Translations under genes and position numbers: made by a program
Shown here: piece by piece, positions 5,771 through 12,335 of the stretch
Layout of the letters: each line of letters opens with the position of its first letter
Numbering within the stretch: the first letter of the stretch is position 1
Virus record (IMG/VR): IMGVR_UViG_3300030380_000254
Span: 22,948 to 44,949 of that record
Origin: a virus
DNA length: 22,002 bases
Reading direction: 5' to 3' (one strand)
The notes under the pieces: generated by a model
The model's database searches: none
Told to the model about the DNA's origin: nothing
What the model saw: the letters and a program-made list of their open reading frames with translations, nothing else

Positions 5771-6607
5771 ATGGGTAACTTAGAAACTGTAGAAAATGAA
5801 TTTGCGATTAGTATTTCTGATGATAAAAACGCTTTGTTGGCAGCACTTGGTCAGGATGGCGTTGCGGAGAGCAGGCAATCTGGCCCGTCTAGTCTTCGTA
5901 TTAACTACGATGCGGACACTGAAGAGGGTCACACGTTAAAGCGTGGTACTTGGAAAGTTTATAATGGAACAGAGATGGTCTATGCTGACTCTGTGTTTAT
6001 CAATCCGATGCTACGAACCTACGAGTATTCTATCTATGACCAAGAAGAGGGGGCATTTACTTGTCGCTCTGTTCAGCGAAAAAAGATGACGGAGACTTTC
6101 CCAGATAATTCTGGTGGGTTCAAGTGTGGTAGACTGGTTCGTTCTGAAGAAGAAAGTCTAACAGACGATGACCCAAGGTTGTTGCTGAGTAAGTCAGTAA
6201 CGTGTAACATCATTGTTTATGGGCAGCTTGATATGCCAAACGCCGTCAACGCTGCTGGGGAAGCCTCTCCTGTAGAGAACCTTCCGTTTGTTGGTTACTT
6301 CAAGCGTTCTGGTTTCCGCCCTATCAATGACTTTGTACAGCAGAAGTTGGGTAATAAGATACCGTTGCCTACTGCGTATATTGAACTGAAGACTAAGCGA
6401 ATGGCTAACGGCGGTGTTACCTACTGGATACCGCAACCTGAGTTGGTGAAGGAAGTTCAGTTCACACCAGAACGCAAGGAACTAATGCAGAAGTTTTACG
6501 ATACCGTAGCTGCTGCGAACTCCAAGCTTCTTGGCGAACATAAAGATGCCGTCAAGCAGAACGTGTCTAATGAAGATATCGACCTTGCTAATCGGTTAGC
6601 GGGATGA
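5771..6607 (+). CDS. Conserved replication-module protein of unknown function (possible DNA-binding accessory), 278 aa
   Basis: I recall similar proteins beside the polymerase in marine phages, beginning with a short acidic segment, then KNALLAALG (about 19-27), a mainly beta-type core and a final helical tail; none has a firm function to my knowledge. No nuclease, ATPase or helicase motif is visible, nor a zinc site or membrane segment. Its place between polymerase and a RecB/Cas4-like nuclease is where a single-strand-binding or annealing protein would be expected, but this is context only, and the C-terminus (DLANRLAG) is not the acidic tail of SSB or gp2.5. GGAGA 5 bases upstream fixes the ATG at 5771 rather than the TTG at 5723. 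Its stop overlaps the next start (ATGA). Confidence 0.8.
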   Translation: MGNLETVENEFAISISDDKNALLAALGQDGVAESRQSGPSSLRINYDADTEEGHTLKRGTWKVYNGTEMVYADSVFINPMLRTYEYSIYDQEEGAFTCRSVQRKKMTETFPDNSGGFKCGRLVRSEEESLTDDDPRLLLSKSVTCNIIVYGQLDMPNAVNAAGEASPVENLPFVGYFKRSGFRPINDFVQQKLGNKIPLPTAYIELKTKRMANGGVTYWIPQPELVKEVQFTPERKELMQKFYDTVAAANSKLLGEHKDAVKQNVSNEDIDLANRLAG

Positions 6608-7491
6608 TTGCTCTTGTAGAAATACAGGACTTCTTAAAGAAAGCAGGGCGGGGGGAGATTGACTCTTCCCGCTTTGACGACCTGATAGAGCAGTTTGGGG
6701 AAGATTGTAAAGACTCCTTGCGAAAGCAATTGTCATCTCGTGGTGGCTATCGTATTCGTATGTCAGGTCTGGGCCGTCCTCTGTGTCAACAGAAGATGGA
6801 ACAGCAGGGCCACACTCAAGAGGTTGCGTATAATGATATCATGCGTTTTCTTATGGGCGACCTTGTTGAGGCGATTGCCGTATTTGTTATGAAGGCTGCT
6901 GGTGTTAAGGTGGTTGATACCCAAACACCTTGCGAACTTCAACTGGGTGAGAAGAAGATTAAGGGTACTCTTGACCTCATCATGGATGATGGAGAAAAGA
7001 AAGTTTGGGATATCAAGTCTACTAGCCCGTGGTCTTTTGACAATAAGTTTTCAGGACGAGGTGGTTACGATGTAATCAAGGAAGATGACCCTTTTGGTTA
7101 CATCATGCAGGGCTATCTATATTCAGAATCACAGGACATGCCCTTTGGCGGTTGGATAGCAATTAATAAGTCGTCTGGCGAGTGGGATTTTGTTGAAGCA
7201 CCTGCTGACCAAGAAGAGGACCGTAAAACGTACATTGCTGACGCTAGGAGCCGCGTGGAGAGCCTTCTTAAGGATAATAAGTTCAAGATACCTTTCGAGG
7301 CAACTGACGAATCCTACACCGTTAAAGGCGAGAAGATTTTTACGGGTAACAAACTAATGCCAAAGACCTGCACCTTCTGTTCATTCAAGGAGAACTGCTG
7401 GAAGAACGCAGAATACCACGATAAGATTACGTCTAAAGCTAAGTTCCCACCGAAGGCTTGGTACACTAAGATAGTCAACCGGAGTATCTGA
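6604..7491 (+). CDS. Cas4/RecB-like PD-(D/E)XK exonuclease with four-cysteine (Fe-S type) set
   Basis: The core follows the RecB-type nuclease pattern: GDLVEA (85-90), GTLDLIMD (121-128, D124), VWDIKST (134-140, D136 and K138) and the QGYLYS Gln/Tyr motif (169-174). One Cys lies before the core (C61 in GRPLCQQK) and three follow it (C256, C259, C265 in CTFCSFKENC). This one-plus-three spacing is that of Cas4 and AddB, where the cysteines hold a 4Fe-4S cluster; the cluster here is inferred. There is no helicase domain and no CRISPR array, so a role in phage recombination or host DNA breakdown for nucleotides is more likely than spacer capture. HMO-2011-type phages encode an exonuclease in this position as I recall. 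Length is 295 residues; the start is an ATGA overlap. Confidence 0.87.
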   Translation: MIALVEIQDFLKKAGRGEIDSSRFDDLIEQFGEDCKDSLRKQLSSRGGYRIRMSGLGRPLCQQKMEQQGHTQEVAYNDIMRFLMGDLVEAIAVFVMKAAGVKVVDTQTPCELQLGEKKIKGTLDLIMDDGEKKVWDIKSTSPWSFDNKFSGRGGYDVIKEDDPFGYIMQGYLYSESQDMPFGGWIAINKSSGEWDFVEAPADQEEDRKTYIADARSRVESLLKDNKFKIPFEATDESYTVKGEKIFTGNKLMPKTCTFCSFKENCWKNAEYHDKITSKAKFPPKAWYTKIVNRSI

Positions 7492-7492
7492 G

Positions 7493-7888
7493 ATGCCCTT
7501 ACTTTACACAGAGACGTACCCACGAAAGCTGATGACTATGAATCCAGCCCTGCGGTGTATCTATGTGGAATCACATGAGGAGAGAGGCGGTGACCCAGCA
7601 ACCGTGCATGTTCGCGGGTTGGAAACCTCGCTACCTCTTACTCTACGTAATAACTATAGCGACACTGGCTATCTTATTTCCGACACAGAAGCTAGGGATA
7701 TAGTTCTTATCGAAGAACAATTTCAACAAATCAATCACAACTTGAGGATGGGCGTTACTGTATGTCTACCGACAATGCTGTTAAGCGAAGAACTAAACTA
7801 CCTAGAAAAGCATACACCAAAAGTAGAACAGTATCTCTTAAAAAGGCTAAGTCTGGCAAAAACATCATTTCCCCTGCTAGAATTATGA
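7493..7888 (+). CDS. Hypothetical protein, 131 aa
   Basis: I do not recognise this protein. It starts one base after the TGA of the nuclease gene. Residues 1-80 are mixed, with no membrane segment. The last 50 residues are Leu-rich and helical (LLSEELNYLEKHTPKVEQYL), compatible with an amphipathic helix. That tail is encoded in the 127 bases shared with the N-terminal extension of the next gene, so either this tail or that extension could be a by-product of overlap. The stop TGA (7886-7888) overlaps an ATG at 7885 that is an alternative start for the resolvase. Its operon position suggests a small recombination or nucleotide-metabolism accessory. Confidence 0.65.
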   Translation: MPLLYTETYPRKLMTMNPALRCIYVESHEERGGDPATVHVRGLETSLPLTLRNNYSDTGYLISDTEARDIVLIEEQFQQINHNLRMGVTVCLPTMLLSEELNYLEKHTPKVEQYLLKRLSLAKTSFPLLEL

Positions 7889-8256
7889 GAAACACTAGAT
7901 ATAGGTCTATGTTCGAAATCAACATAGCCAAGGCCCTTGCAGAAAAAGGCATCACATTCGAATACGAATCGAAGAAACTAACGTATATACCTAAGCCTCG
8001 TAACTATACGCCTGACTTCTACATCCCTCACAAAGACTTGTATATCGAAGCTAAAGGTCACCTAGATAAGGGGGACCGTGTTAAGATGTTGCTGATTAAG
8101 CAGCAATACCCAGACCTCGATATTCGATTTGTATTCCTCAACGCTAACAATAAGATTTACAGGGGTAGCAAGACCACCTATGCAGCTTGGGCAACTAAGC
8201 ACAACTTTGTGTGGGCAGAGAAAACAATTCCAGAGGAGTGGTTGAAAGATGGATGA
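7762..8256 (+). CDS. T7 endonuclease I-like Holliday-junction resolvase
   Basis: This would cut branched DNA (four-way junctions) before packaging and help degrade host DNA. It lines up well with T7 gp3: RYRSMFEINIAK matches the T7 helix holding catalytic E20 (here E52), YTPDF matches D55 (D85), and YIEAKG matches E65 and K67 (E96, K98). Downstream, PDLDIRFVF, RGSKTTY and IPEEWLKDG also match. Counted from 7762 it has 164 residues with a Lys/Arg-rich 41-residue extension. A start at the ATG at 7885 (123 residues, ATGA overlap with the previous stop) keeps the whole catalytic core and avoids a 127-base gene overlap. Neither start has a strong Shine-Dalgarno, though codons of the extension look protein-coding. 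Confidence 0.9.
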   Translation: MSTDNAVKRRTKLPRKAYTKSRTVSLKKAKSGKNIISPARIMRNTRYRSMFEINIAKALAEKGITFEYESKKLTYIPKPRNYTPDFYIPHKDLYIEAKGHLDKGDRVKMLLIKQQYPDLDIRFVFLNANNKIYRGSKTTYAAWATKHNFVWAEKTIPEEWLKDG

Positions 8257-8605
8257 CATAAAGAACCAGATGGAACGAGCTAGTCTGCTCCCAGACAGGT
8301 ATTACCTCATTCTTAACTACGAGGATGAAGACTCGTTCTCGATGACAGCCTACGATACAACACAAGGTGACGTAGTTGATTTAGAAAGTGTTCCTGCTGG
8401 CATGGTAATCTTGTCAGGTATTATAGAGATGATGGAGAATGACTTCGACCGTGTGTGGGATGCTGGCATGGCTCGACTTAGTTTTGTAGCTATGGCAAAC
8501 TCGTTCAAATCAGAGTTAAACAGTAACAAGGCTGATGAGATTATAGATAAGGTAGTTGCCCGTGAGGACAACATAGTTAAGGTAAACTTTGGAGAGAAGC
8601 AATGA
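8249..8605 (+). CDS. Conserved phage hypothetical protein, 118 aa
   Basis: This is an acidic soluble protein that I recall as a conserved family near nuclease and MazG genes in marine phages. The typical segments are YYLILNYEDEDSFSMTAY (about 18-35) and MMENDFDRVWDAGMARLSF (about 61-79). No catalytic motif or membrane segment is visible, and no function is known to me. The ATG overlaps the end of the resolvase gene by 8 bases and the stop overlaps the MazG start (ATGA), so it is translated as part of the same chain of coupled genes. GAGGAG lies upstream of the start at a longer than ideal distance. Confidence 0.82.
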   Translation: MDDIKNQMERASLLPDRYYLILNYEDEDSFSMTAYDTTQGDVVDLESVPAGMVILSGIIEMMENDFDRVWDAGMARLSFVAMANSFKSELNSNKADEIIDKVVAREDNIVKVNFGEKQ

Positions 8606-8943
8606 GAGACCAGTGGAGCTTAAATTACTATCAGAAAGAAGCAGCTAAGACTGCTATCTATCCTGAGAGCCATCAGATAATCTATCCTGCCCTTGGCCTA
8701 GCTGGTGAAGCTGGCGAGGTTGCTAACAAGGTAAAGAAGTTTGTTCGCGACGGTTACGACCAAGAAGGGTTCGAAATCAAGAAGGGAGAGCTTGCAAGTG
8801 AGATTGGTGATGTGCTATGGTATTGTGCAGCACTGGCTCGTGACATTGGTTACGACTTGCAGCACATAGCGCAAGGTAATATTGTTAAGTTAAATGACCG
8901 TGCTAGACGTGGTAAGATAGGTGGAGATGGAGATAACCGGTGA
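8602..8943 (+). CDS. mazG: MazG-like nucleotide pyrophosphohydrolase
   Basis: MazG-family enzymes split nucleoside triphosphates to monophosphate and pyrophosphate with Mg2+. The metal-binding pattern ExxE...ExxD is clear: E36 and E39 in LAGEAGEVANK, E67 and D70 in SEIGDVLWYCAAL, on two helices of the all-alpha NTP-pyrophosphatase fold. At 113 residues it is a single-domain phage type, not the two-domain bacterial MazG. In marine phages the gene is common; roles in changing host nucleotide pools or the (p)ppGpp response have been proposed, and here it sits with the ribonucleotide reductase, so nucleotide supply is the safest reading. The start is an ATGA overlap. The end overlaps the next GTG (GTGA). 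Confidence 0.9.
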   Translation: MRDQWSLNYYQKEAAKTAIYPESHQIIYPALGLAGEAGEVANKVKKFVRDGYDQEGFEIKKGELASEIGDVLWYCAALARDIGYDLQHIAQGNIVKLNDRARRGKIGGDGDNR

Positions 8944-9224
8944 CGAGTTATATGAACATTATGAAAGATATAGAAGATAAATACGAACAAGCAGGCAAAG
9001 AGGCATACAGCGGCTATGATATGGTCAACAAACCAATTCACTATAATCAAGCAGGTATCGAGTGCATTGAGGCAATCAGGGCGGCGACGGGTACAGGCTT
9101 TGAACAATACCTACAAGGGAACATCATCAAGTACGTCTGGAGATACAGATACAAAGGCAAATTACAAGACCTCAAAAAAGCCCGGTGGTATCTCGAAAAG
9201 TTAATTGATGAGAAGACAGAATGA
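8940..9224 (+). CDS. DUF3310-family phage protein, 94 aa
   Basis: The second half (VNKPIHYNQAGIECIEAI, then GNIIKYVWRYRYKG and KKARWYLEKLI) is the full DUF3310 pattern, a small helical family (SaV-like) widespread in phages. Its function is unsettled; it is often found beside MazG and nucleotide-metabolism genes, as here. The first 25 residues are variable and acidic. I chose the GTG at 8940 because GGAG lies 7 bases upstream and the GTGA overlap with the mazG stop is typical of this operon. An ATG at 8952 is the alternative and would remove only four residues. The stop overlaps the next ATG (ATGA). Confidence 0.88.
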   Translation: MTSYMNIMKDIEDKYEQAGKEAYSGYDMVNKPIHYNQAGIECIEAIRAATGTGFEQYLQGNIIKYVWRYRYKGKLQDLKKARWYLEKLIDEKTE

Positions 9225-9379
9225 ACTGCTGGCATTGTAGAACAGAATTAATTTGGGGCGGAGACCACGATATATCAGAAGAGGATTCTGAGTATAGCAT
9301 AGTAACTAATTTACACTGTCCAAATTGTAACAGTGATGTAAATGTATATTATCCAAAAGAAAGAGAAGACGATGAGTAA
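9221..9379 (+). CDS. Small zinc-ribbon protein, 52 aa
   Basis: This short gene has C-W-H-C at residues 3-6 and C-P-N-C at about 34-37, a treble-clef/zinc-ribbon arrangement, followed by VNVYYPKEREDDE. The CWHC plus LIWGGDHD pattern (about 10-17) matches my memory of a small family found in many marine phages. It has no known function; zinc ribbons of this type are thought to bind nucleic acid or protein. The ATG overlaps the DUF3310 stop (ATGA), and the TAA lies 8 bases inside the start of the ribonucleotide reductase gene, so it fills what would otherwise look like an intergenic gap and fits the coupled chain. Confidence 0.85.
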   Translation: MNCWHCRTELIWGGDHDISEEDSEYSIVTNLHCPNCNSDVNVYYPKEREDDE

Positions 9380-11300
9380 TATGTTACCTACCACTTACCA
9401 ACAATTTATCCACAAGTCACGGTATGCACGTTGGCTGGATTCCGAGCAACGTCGTGAGGATTGGCATGAGACAGTTGACCGTTATGTTGACTTTATGGCT
9501 AATCAAGTTCGCGGGAAGCATAACTTCAAACTGCCTGAGAAGGATGTAGAAGAGATTCGCGAGGCCGTCTTAAACCTCGAAGTAATGCCGTCTATGAGAG
9601 CTATGATGACTTCAGGTCCTGCTCTTGCTCGTGACAATATCTCAGGGTACAACTGCTCGTATATACCTGTAGACAGCCCACGTTCGTTTGACGAGTGTAT
9701 GTATATTCTTATGTGCGGCACAGGCGTAGGATTTTCAGTAGAGCGTGAGAACGTAGACAAGCTGCCTGTGGTTAGCGACGCTATGCACGAGACAGATACT
9801 GTAATCAAGGTTGGCGATTCGAAACCCGGCTGGGCCAAGTCACTTCGCGAACTAATTGCGTTGCTGTATGCAGGACAGATTCCTACGTGGGATATGTCAC
9901 AGGTTCGTGCTGCTGGTGAGCGTCTAAAAACAATGGGCGGTAGAGCATCTGGGCCACAGCCTCTTGATGACCTGTTTCGCTTTACTGTAGAGACATTCAA
10001 GAAAGCACAGGGACGTAGACTATTTCCTATCGAGTGTCACGACTTGATGTGTAAGATTGGCGAGATTGTAGTTGTAGGGGGAGTCAGACGGTCAGCTTTG
10101 ATTAGTCTGTCGAACTTAAACGACGACCAAATGGCACATGCTAAGTCTGGTATGTGGTGGGAGAACGAGGGCCAACGTGCTTTGGCTAACAACTCTGTAG
10201 CCTACAAAGGTAAGCCAGAGATTGGTACGTTCATGAGAGAGTGGGTTGCTTTGTACGAAAGCAAGTCTGGTGAACGTGGTATGTTCAACCGTGAGGCTGC
10301 TGACAAACAGGTTGCTCAGAATGAACGGCGGGAGACAGGACATATGTGGGGTACTAATCCGTGTTCTGAAATAATTCTACGTCCGTATCAGTTCTGCAAC
10401 CTATCAGAGGTGATGGTTCGTGAGACAGATGACCTAGATAGCCTGAAGCGTAAGGTTCGCCTAGCAACCATACTAGGAACCCTACAATCTACCCTAACAG
10501 ACTTTAAGTATCTGAGGAGCGTATGGAAGAAGAACACAGAGGAAGAACGTTTATTGGGCGTATCCTTGACTGGTATTATGGACCACGCAGTCTTGTCAAA
10601 GAACGTAGACAGCAAGAAGTGGCTACAAGAGATGCGAGAAGAGGCCGTCAAGACGAACGACAAGTATGCGAACATGCTTGGAATCCCAGTGTCCGCTGCA
10701 ATCACCTGTGTAAAGCCGTCGGGTACTGTGTCACAGCTAACCGACACCGCTAGTGGTATTCACGCACGGCACAACGATTATTATATCAGGACAGTTCGCG
10801 GCGACAACAAAGACCCGCTAACTCAGTTTATGATTGAAGCGGGTGTACCACACGAACGCTGCGTGATGAAACCAGACTCAACTACTGTGTTTTCGTTCGC
10901 TATGAAATCTCCCGGCAACGCCGTAACGCGAACCCAGATGTCAGCCATAGAACAACTAGAACTGTGGAAGACATATGCTATCCACTGGTGCGAACACAAG
11001 CCCTCTGTAACTATCTCTGTCAAGGAAGACGAGTGGATGGATGTTGGTGCGTGGGTGTATAAGAACTTTGATGTAGCCTCTGGGGTATCGTTCTTACCGC
11101 ATAGCGACCACACCTACCAGCAGGCCCCCTATCAGGATATTGAAAAAGAAGACTATCTTGAATGGCAGCAAACATACAAAGGCGTGAAGCTAGATTGGAA
11201 CCAGCTAAGTTTATTTGAGAAAGAAGACAACACTAGCGGTTCCCGCGAACTTGCTTGTACAGCCGGTGTGTGTGAAGTTGTTGACCTGAGTGCTGCGTGA
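9372..11300 (+). CDS. nrdJ: Class II (B12-dependent) ribonucleotide reductase
   Basis: This reduces ribonucleotides to deoxyribonucleotides using adenosylcobalamin as radical source, supplying dNTPs for phage DNA. It resembles the monomeric Lactobacillus leichmannii RTPR type. Visible active-site parts are C95 in GYNCSY and C342 in QFCNLSEV (the reducing pair), NPCSE at 329-333 (N329, radical C331, E333) and PSGTVSQL (449-456). The C-terminal CTAGVC (C629, C634) has the same five-residue spacing as the RTPR electron-shuttle pair. Length is 642 residues, somewhat shorter than RTPR. No small subunit or activase gene is nearby, as expected for class II. I use the ATG at 9372, with GAGAAG just before it, over the ATG at 9342. 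The enzyme needs oxygen-independent B12 supply from the host cell. Confidence 0.93.
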   Translation: MSNMLPTTYQQFIHKSRYARWLDSEQRREDWHETVDRYVDFMANQVRGKHNFKLPEKDVEEIREAVLNLEVMPSMRAMMTSGPALARDNISGYNCSYIPVDSPRSFDECMYILMCGTGVGFSVERENVDKLPVVSDAMHETDTVIKVGDSKPGWAKSLRELIALLYAGQIPTWDMSQVRAAGERLKTMGGRASGPQPLDDLFRFTVETFKKAQGRRLFPIECHDLMCKIGEIVVVGGVRRSALISLSNLNDDQMAHAKSGMWWENEGQRALANNSVAYKGKPEIGTFMREWVALYESKSGERGMFNREAADKQVAQNERRETGHMWGTNPCSEIILRPYQFCNLSEVMVRETDDLDSLKRKVRLATILGTLQSTLTDFKYLRSVWKKNTEEERLLGVSLTGIMDHAVLSKNVDSKKWLQEMREEAVKTNDKYANMLGIPVSAAITCVKPSGTVSQLTDTASGIHARHNDYYIRTVRGDNKDPLTQFMIEAGVPHERCVMKPDSTTVFSFAMKSPGNAVTRTQMSAIEQLELWKTYAIHWCEHKPSVTISVKEDEWMDVGAWVYKNFDVASGVSFLPHSDHTYQQAPYQDIEKEDYLEWQQTYKGVKLDWNQLSLFEKEDNTSGSRELACTAGVCEVVDLSAA

Positions 11301-11593
11301 TGAATAAGTTTATACACGATACTTGGAACACGGTTATGAATAGTAAACATAACCCCTTGAGAAATATACCTGATATGAGTACCCGACATCTTGTTATGCA
11401 ACTTCTCGCGTGGATGTGGTGTATCATCTTTTCTATGTATTTAGGGTCTATCACTGTATTTGGTGTAAGTGCGCTATTGCATAGTATCCTAATAGCTGGT
11501 ATAGTAATAACCGTAGCCACGTTTGAGGTTGCACGTAAAAGGCCGCAATACTTTGGTGGTCTTGGTAGAGGAACAGGGGGAGAGCATGAGTAG
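11300..11593 (+). CDS. Small membrane protein with two predicted helices, 97 aa
   Basis: Residues about 32-75 hold two hydrophobic segments (LLAWMWCIIFSMYLG and ALLHSILIAGIVITVATF) separated by a short turn. The N-terminus (HDTWNTVMNSKHNPLRNIPD) is polar and the C-terminus is Lys/Gly-rich. The sequence fits a small conserved phage membrane family I recall without known function. Two short helices would also fit a holin-like protein, but there is no endolysin beside it and its place in the replication operon speaks against that. The start is the ATG in TGATG overlapping the reductase stop; a GTG one codon earlier is possible. Confidence 0.75.
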   Translation: MNKFIHDTWNTVMNSKHNPLRNIPDMSTRHLVMQLLAWMWCIIFSMYLGSITVFGVSALLHSILIAGIVITVATFEVARKRPQYFGGLGRGTGGEHE

Positions 11594-11714
11594 ACCAGAG
11601 TGGGAACGAATGTCAGATGATGGCATGAACAAGTTTTTAAAGGTGTGTGTCACTGCGCTGTTTTTGTACGGTGCGTATGAAGTTGCGATTGCATTGATAG
11701 GTAAATTCTCATGA
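11586..11714 (+). CDS. Very small single-pass membrane protein, 42 aa
   Basis: The protein starts MSRPEWERMSDDGMNKFLKV and continues into one hydrophobic segment (about residues 21-38, CVTALFLYGAYEVAIALI). A strong GGGGGAG Shine-Dalgarno lies just before the ATG at 11586, inside the end of the previous gene, with which it overlaps by 8 bases. The stop overlaps the next start (ATGA). I prefer this start to the longer frame from 11523, which has no such signal. No function is recognised. Pairing with the two-helix protein just upstream suggests the two may act together in the membrane. Confidence 0.7.
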   Translation: MSRPEWERMSDDGMNKFLKVCVTALFLYGAYEVAIALIGKFS

Positions 11715-12130
11715 GTATGGAACCGTGTGTAGCAGACCGTAAGAAGTTTGATTTAGACTTGCAGTACGGAAAGGTACGTGAAAAGCGTGTTGCTAACATG
11801 CTGCAGGATAAGAAGATAGAGGTCAAGTCAGAGCGAGACATGTGGGTTCGAACGGGCAACATAGCCATAGAGTATGAGTGCTATGGTAAGCCTAGTGGCA
11901 TCAACGCAACCAAATCTGACTACTGGTTTCACAACCTCTGTATTGGCGACGAGACTTTTGCAACGCTCGTGTTCGATGTCCCATCCCTCAAACGTATCAT
12001 AGACAACCTAGACGAAAAACGCACCGTATCCGGAGGGGATAACGGTGCGGCTCGTATGTATTTACTCAGCCTTCAGAAACTGTTTTCCACCGACGTATTT
12101 AAGGCATACAAAGATGGCAAAGAAAGCTAA
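11711..12130 (+). CDS. Conserved phage protein, possible PD-(D/E)XK-type nuclease, 139 aa
   Basis: Residues 33-75 (DKKIEVKSERDMW, then TGNIAIEYE and GKPSGINATKSDYWFH) match my memory of a conserved phage family. The E-V-K triplet (E37, K39) at the end of a strand, a preceding helix (VREKRVANML) and a following Glu (E54 or E56) resemble the PD-(D/E)XK nuclease core, and GKPSGI-x-T-x-SDYW resembles patterns in some restriction-like enzymes. This is fold-level inference; the expected Asp before EVK is not certain. It sits at the end of the replication operon with an ATGA start. Bases 12015-12049 inside the gene also form a strong terminator for the opposite strand. Confidence 0.75.
   Translation: MSMEPCVADRKKFDLDLQYGKVREKRVANMLQDKKIEVKSERDMWVRTGNIAIEYECYGKPSGINATKSDYWFHNLCIGDETFATLVFDVPSLKRIIDNLDEKRTVSGGDNGAARMYLLSLQKLFSTDVFKAYKDGKES
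12015..12049 (-). terminator. Rho-independent terminator for the late operon, inside a plus-strand gene
   Basis: On the minus strand, bases 12049-12037 pair with 12031-12020: a 12-base-pair GC-rich stem with one bulged base and a five-base CCTCC loop (12036-12032). It is followed at once by TTTTT (12019-12015). There is no T run on the plus-strand side. It lies about 270 bases past the last minus-strand stop (12319) and would end the virion transcript within the 11711-12130 gene. Confidence 0.8.
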
Positions 12131-12335
12131 AGCTGAGTTATTTAACCTGACATGTGTTATGAACACTGATGGGCATATCGAACTGGACTATCAGGCAGTA
12201 GACCCAGAGGAGTTTGTAAAAACAATGGAACGTGGTTTTCCAGAGTATGAAGGGACCTTTAAGGTTGCTAGTCTCGTTCGCTACCTAAGAGAGGTAGGGG
12301 ATGACGTGATGGCAAATTCTAGTAGGTACGTTTAG
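12114..12335 (+). CDS. Hypothetical small acidic protein, 73 aa
   Basis: This is the last gene of the plus-strand operon. It begins MAKKAKAELFNLTCVMNTDG and continues acidic, with a segment GHIELDYQAVDPEEFVKTM (about 20-38) and a helical tail. There is no membrane segment or known motif, and I do not recognise it. The ATG at 12114 overlaps the previous gene by 17 bases and has AGG about 10 bases upstream. The longer frame from 12045 reads through the previous gene and looks like chance. Its stop at 12333-12335 lies 17 bases inside the converging 12319-12597 gene. Confidence 0.7.
   Translation: MAKKAKAELFNLTCVMNTDGHIELDYQAVDPEEFVKTMERGFPEYEGTFKVASLVRYLREVGDDVMANSSRYV

Noticed and set aside
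6604-7491. Cas4 as a sign of a CRISPR-Cas locus
   Set aside because: No cas1, cas2, effector gene or repeat array is visible. The gene sits in a phage replication operon and matches phage-type nucleases.
9325-9352. Possible promoter TTGTAA-16-TATTAT before the ribonucleotide reductase
   Set aside because: It lies inside the 52-residue zinc-ribbon gene, the -35 is weak, and the match is no better than expected in AT-rich DNA. Kept only as a note.
9503-10000. 165-codon open frame on the minus strand
   Set aside because: It lies wholly inside the ribonucleotide reductase gene, has no Shine-Dalgarno or neighbour logic, and its peptide shows no recognisable features. It is a shadow of the coding strand.
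11300-11714. The two small membrane proteins as a holin/antiholin lysis pair
   Set aside because: No endolysin gene is adjacent and they sit in the replication operon, not with late genes. The number of helices alone is not enough.
12015-12049. Reading this hairpin as a plus-strand terminator or attenuator
   Set aside because: No T run follows on the plus strand and it is in the middle of an intact gene. The T run is only on the minus strand.
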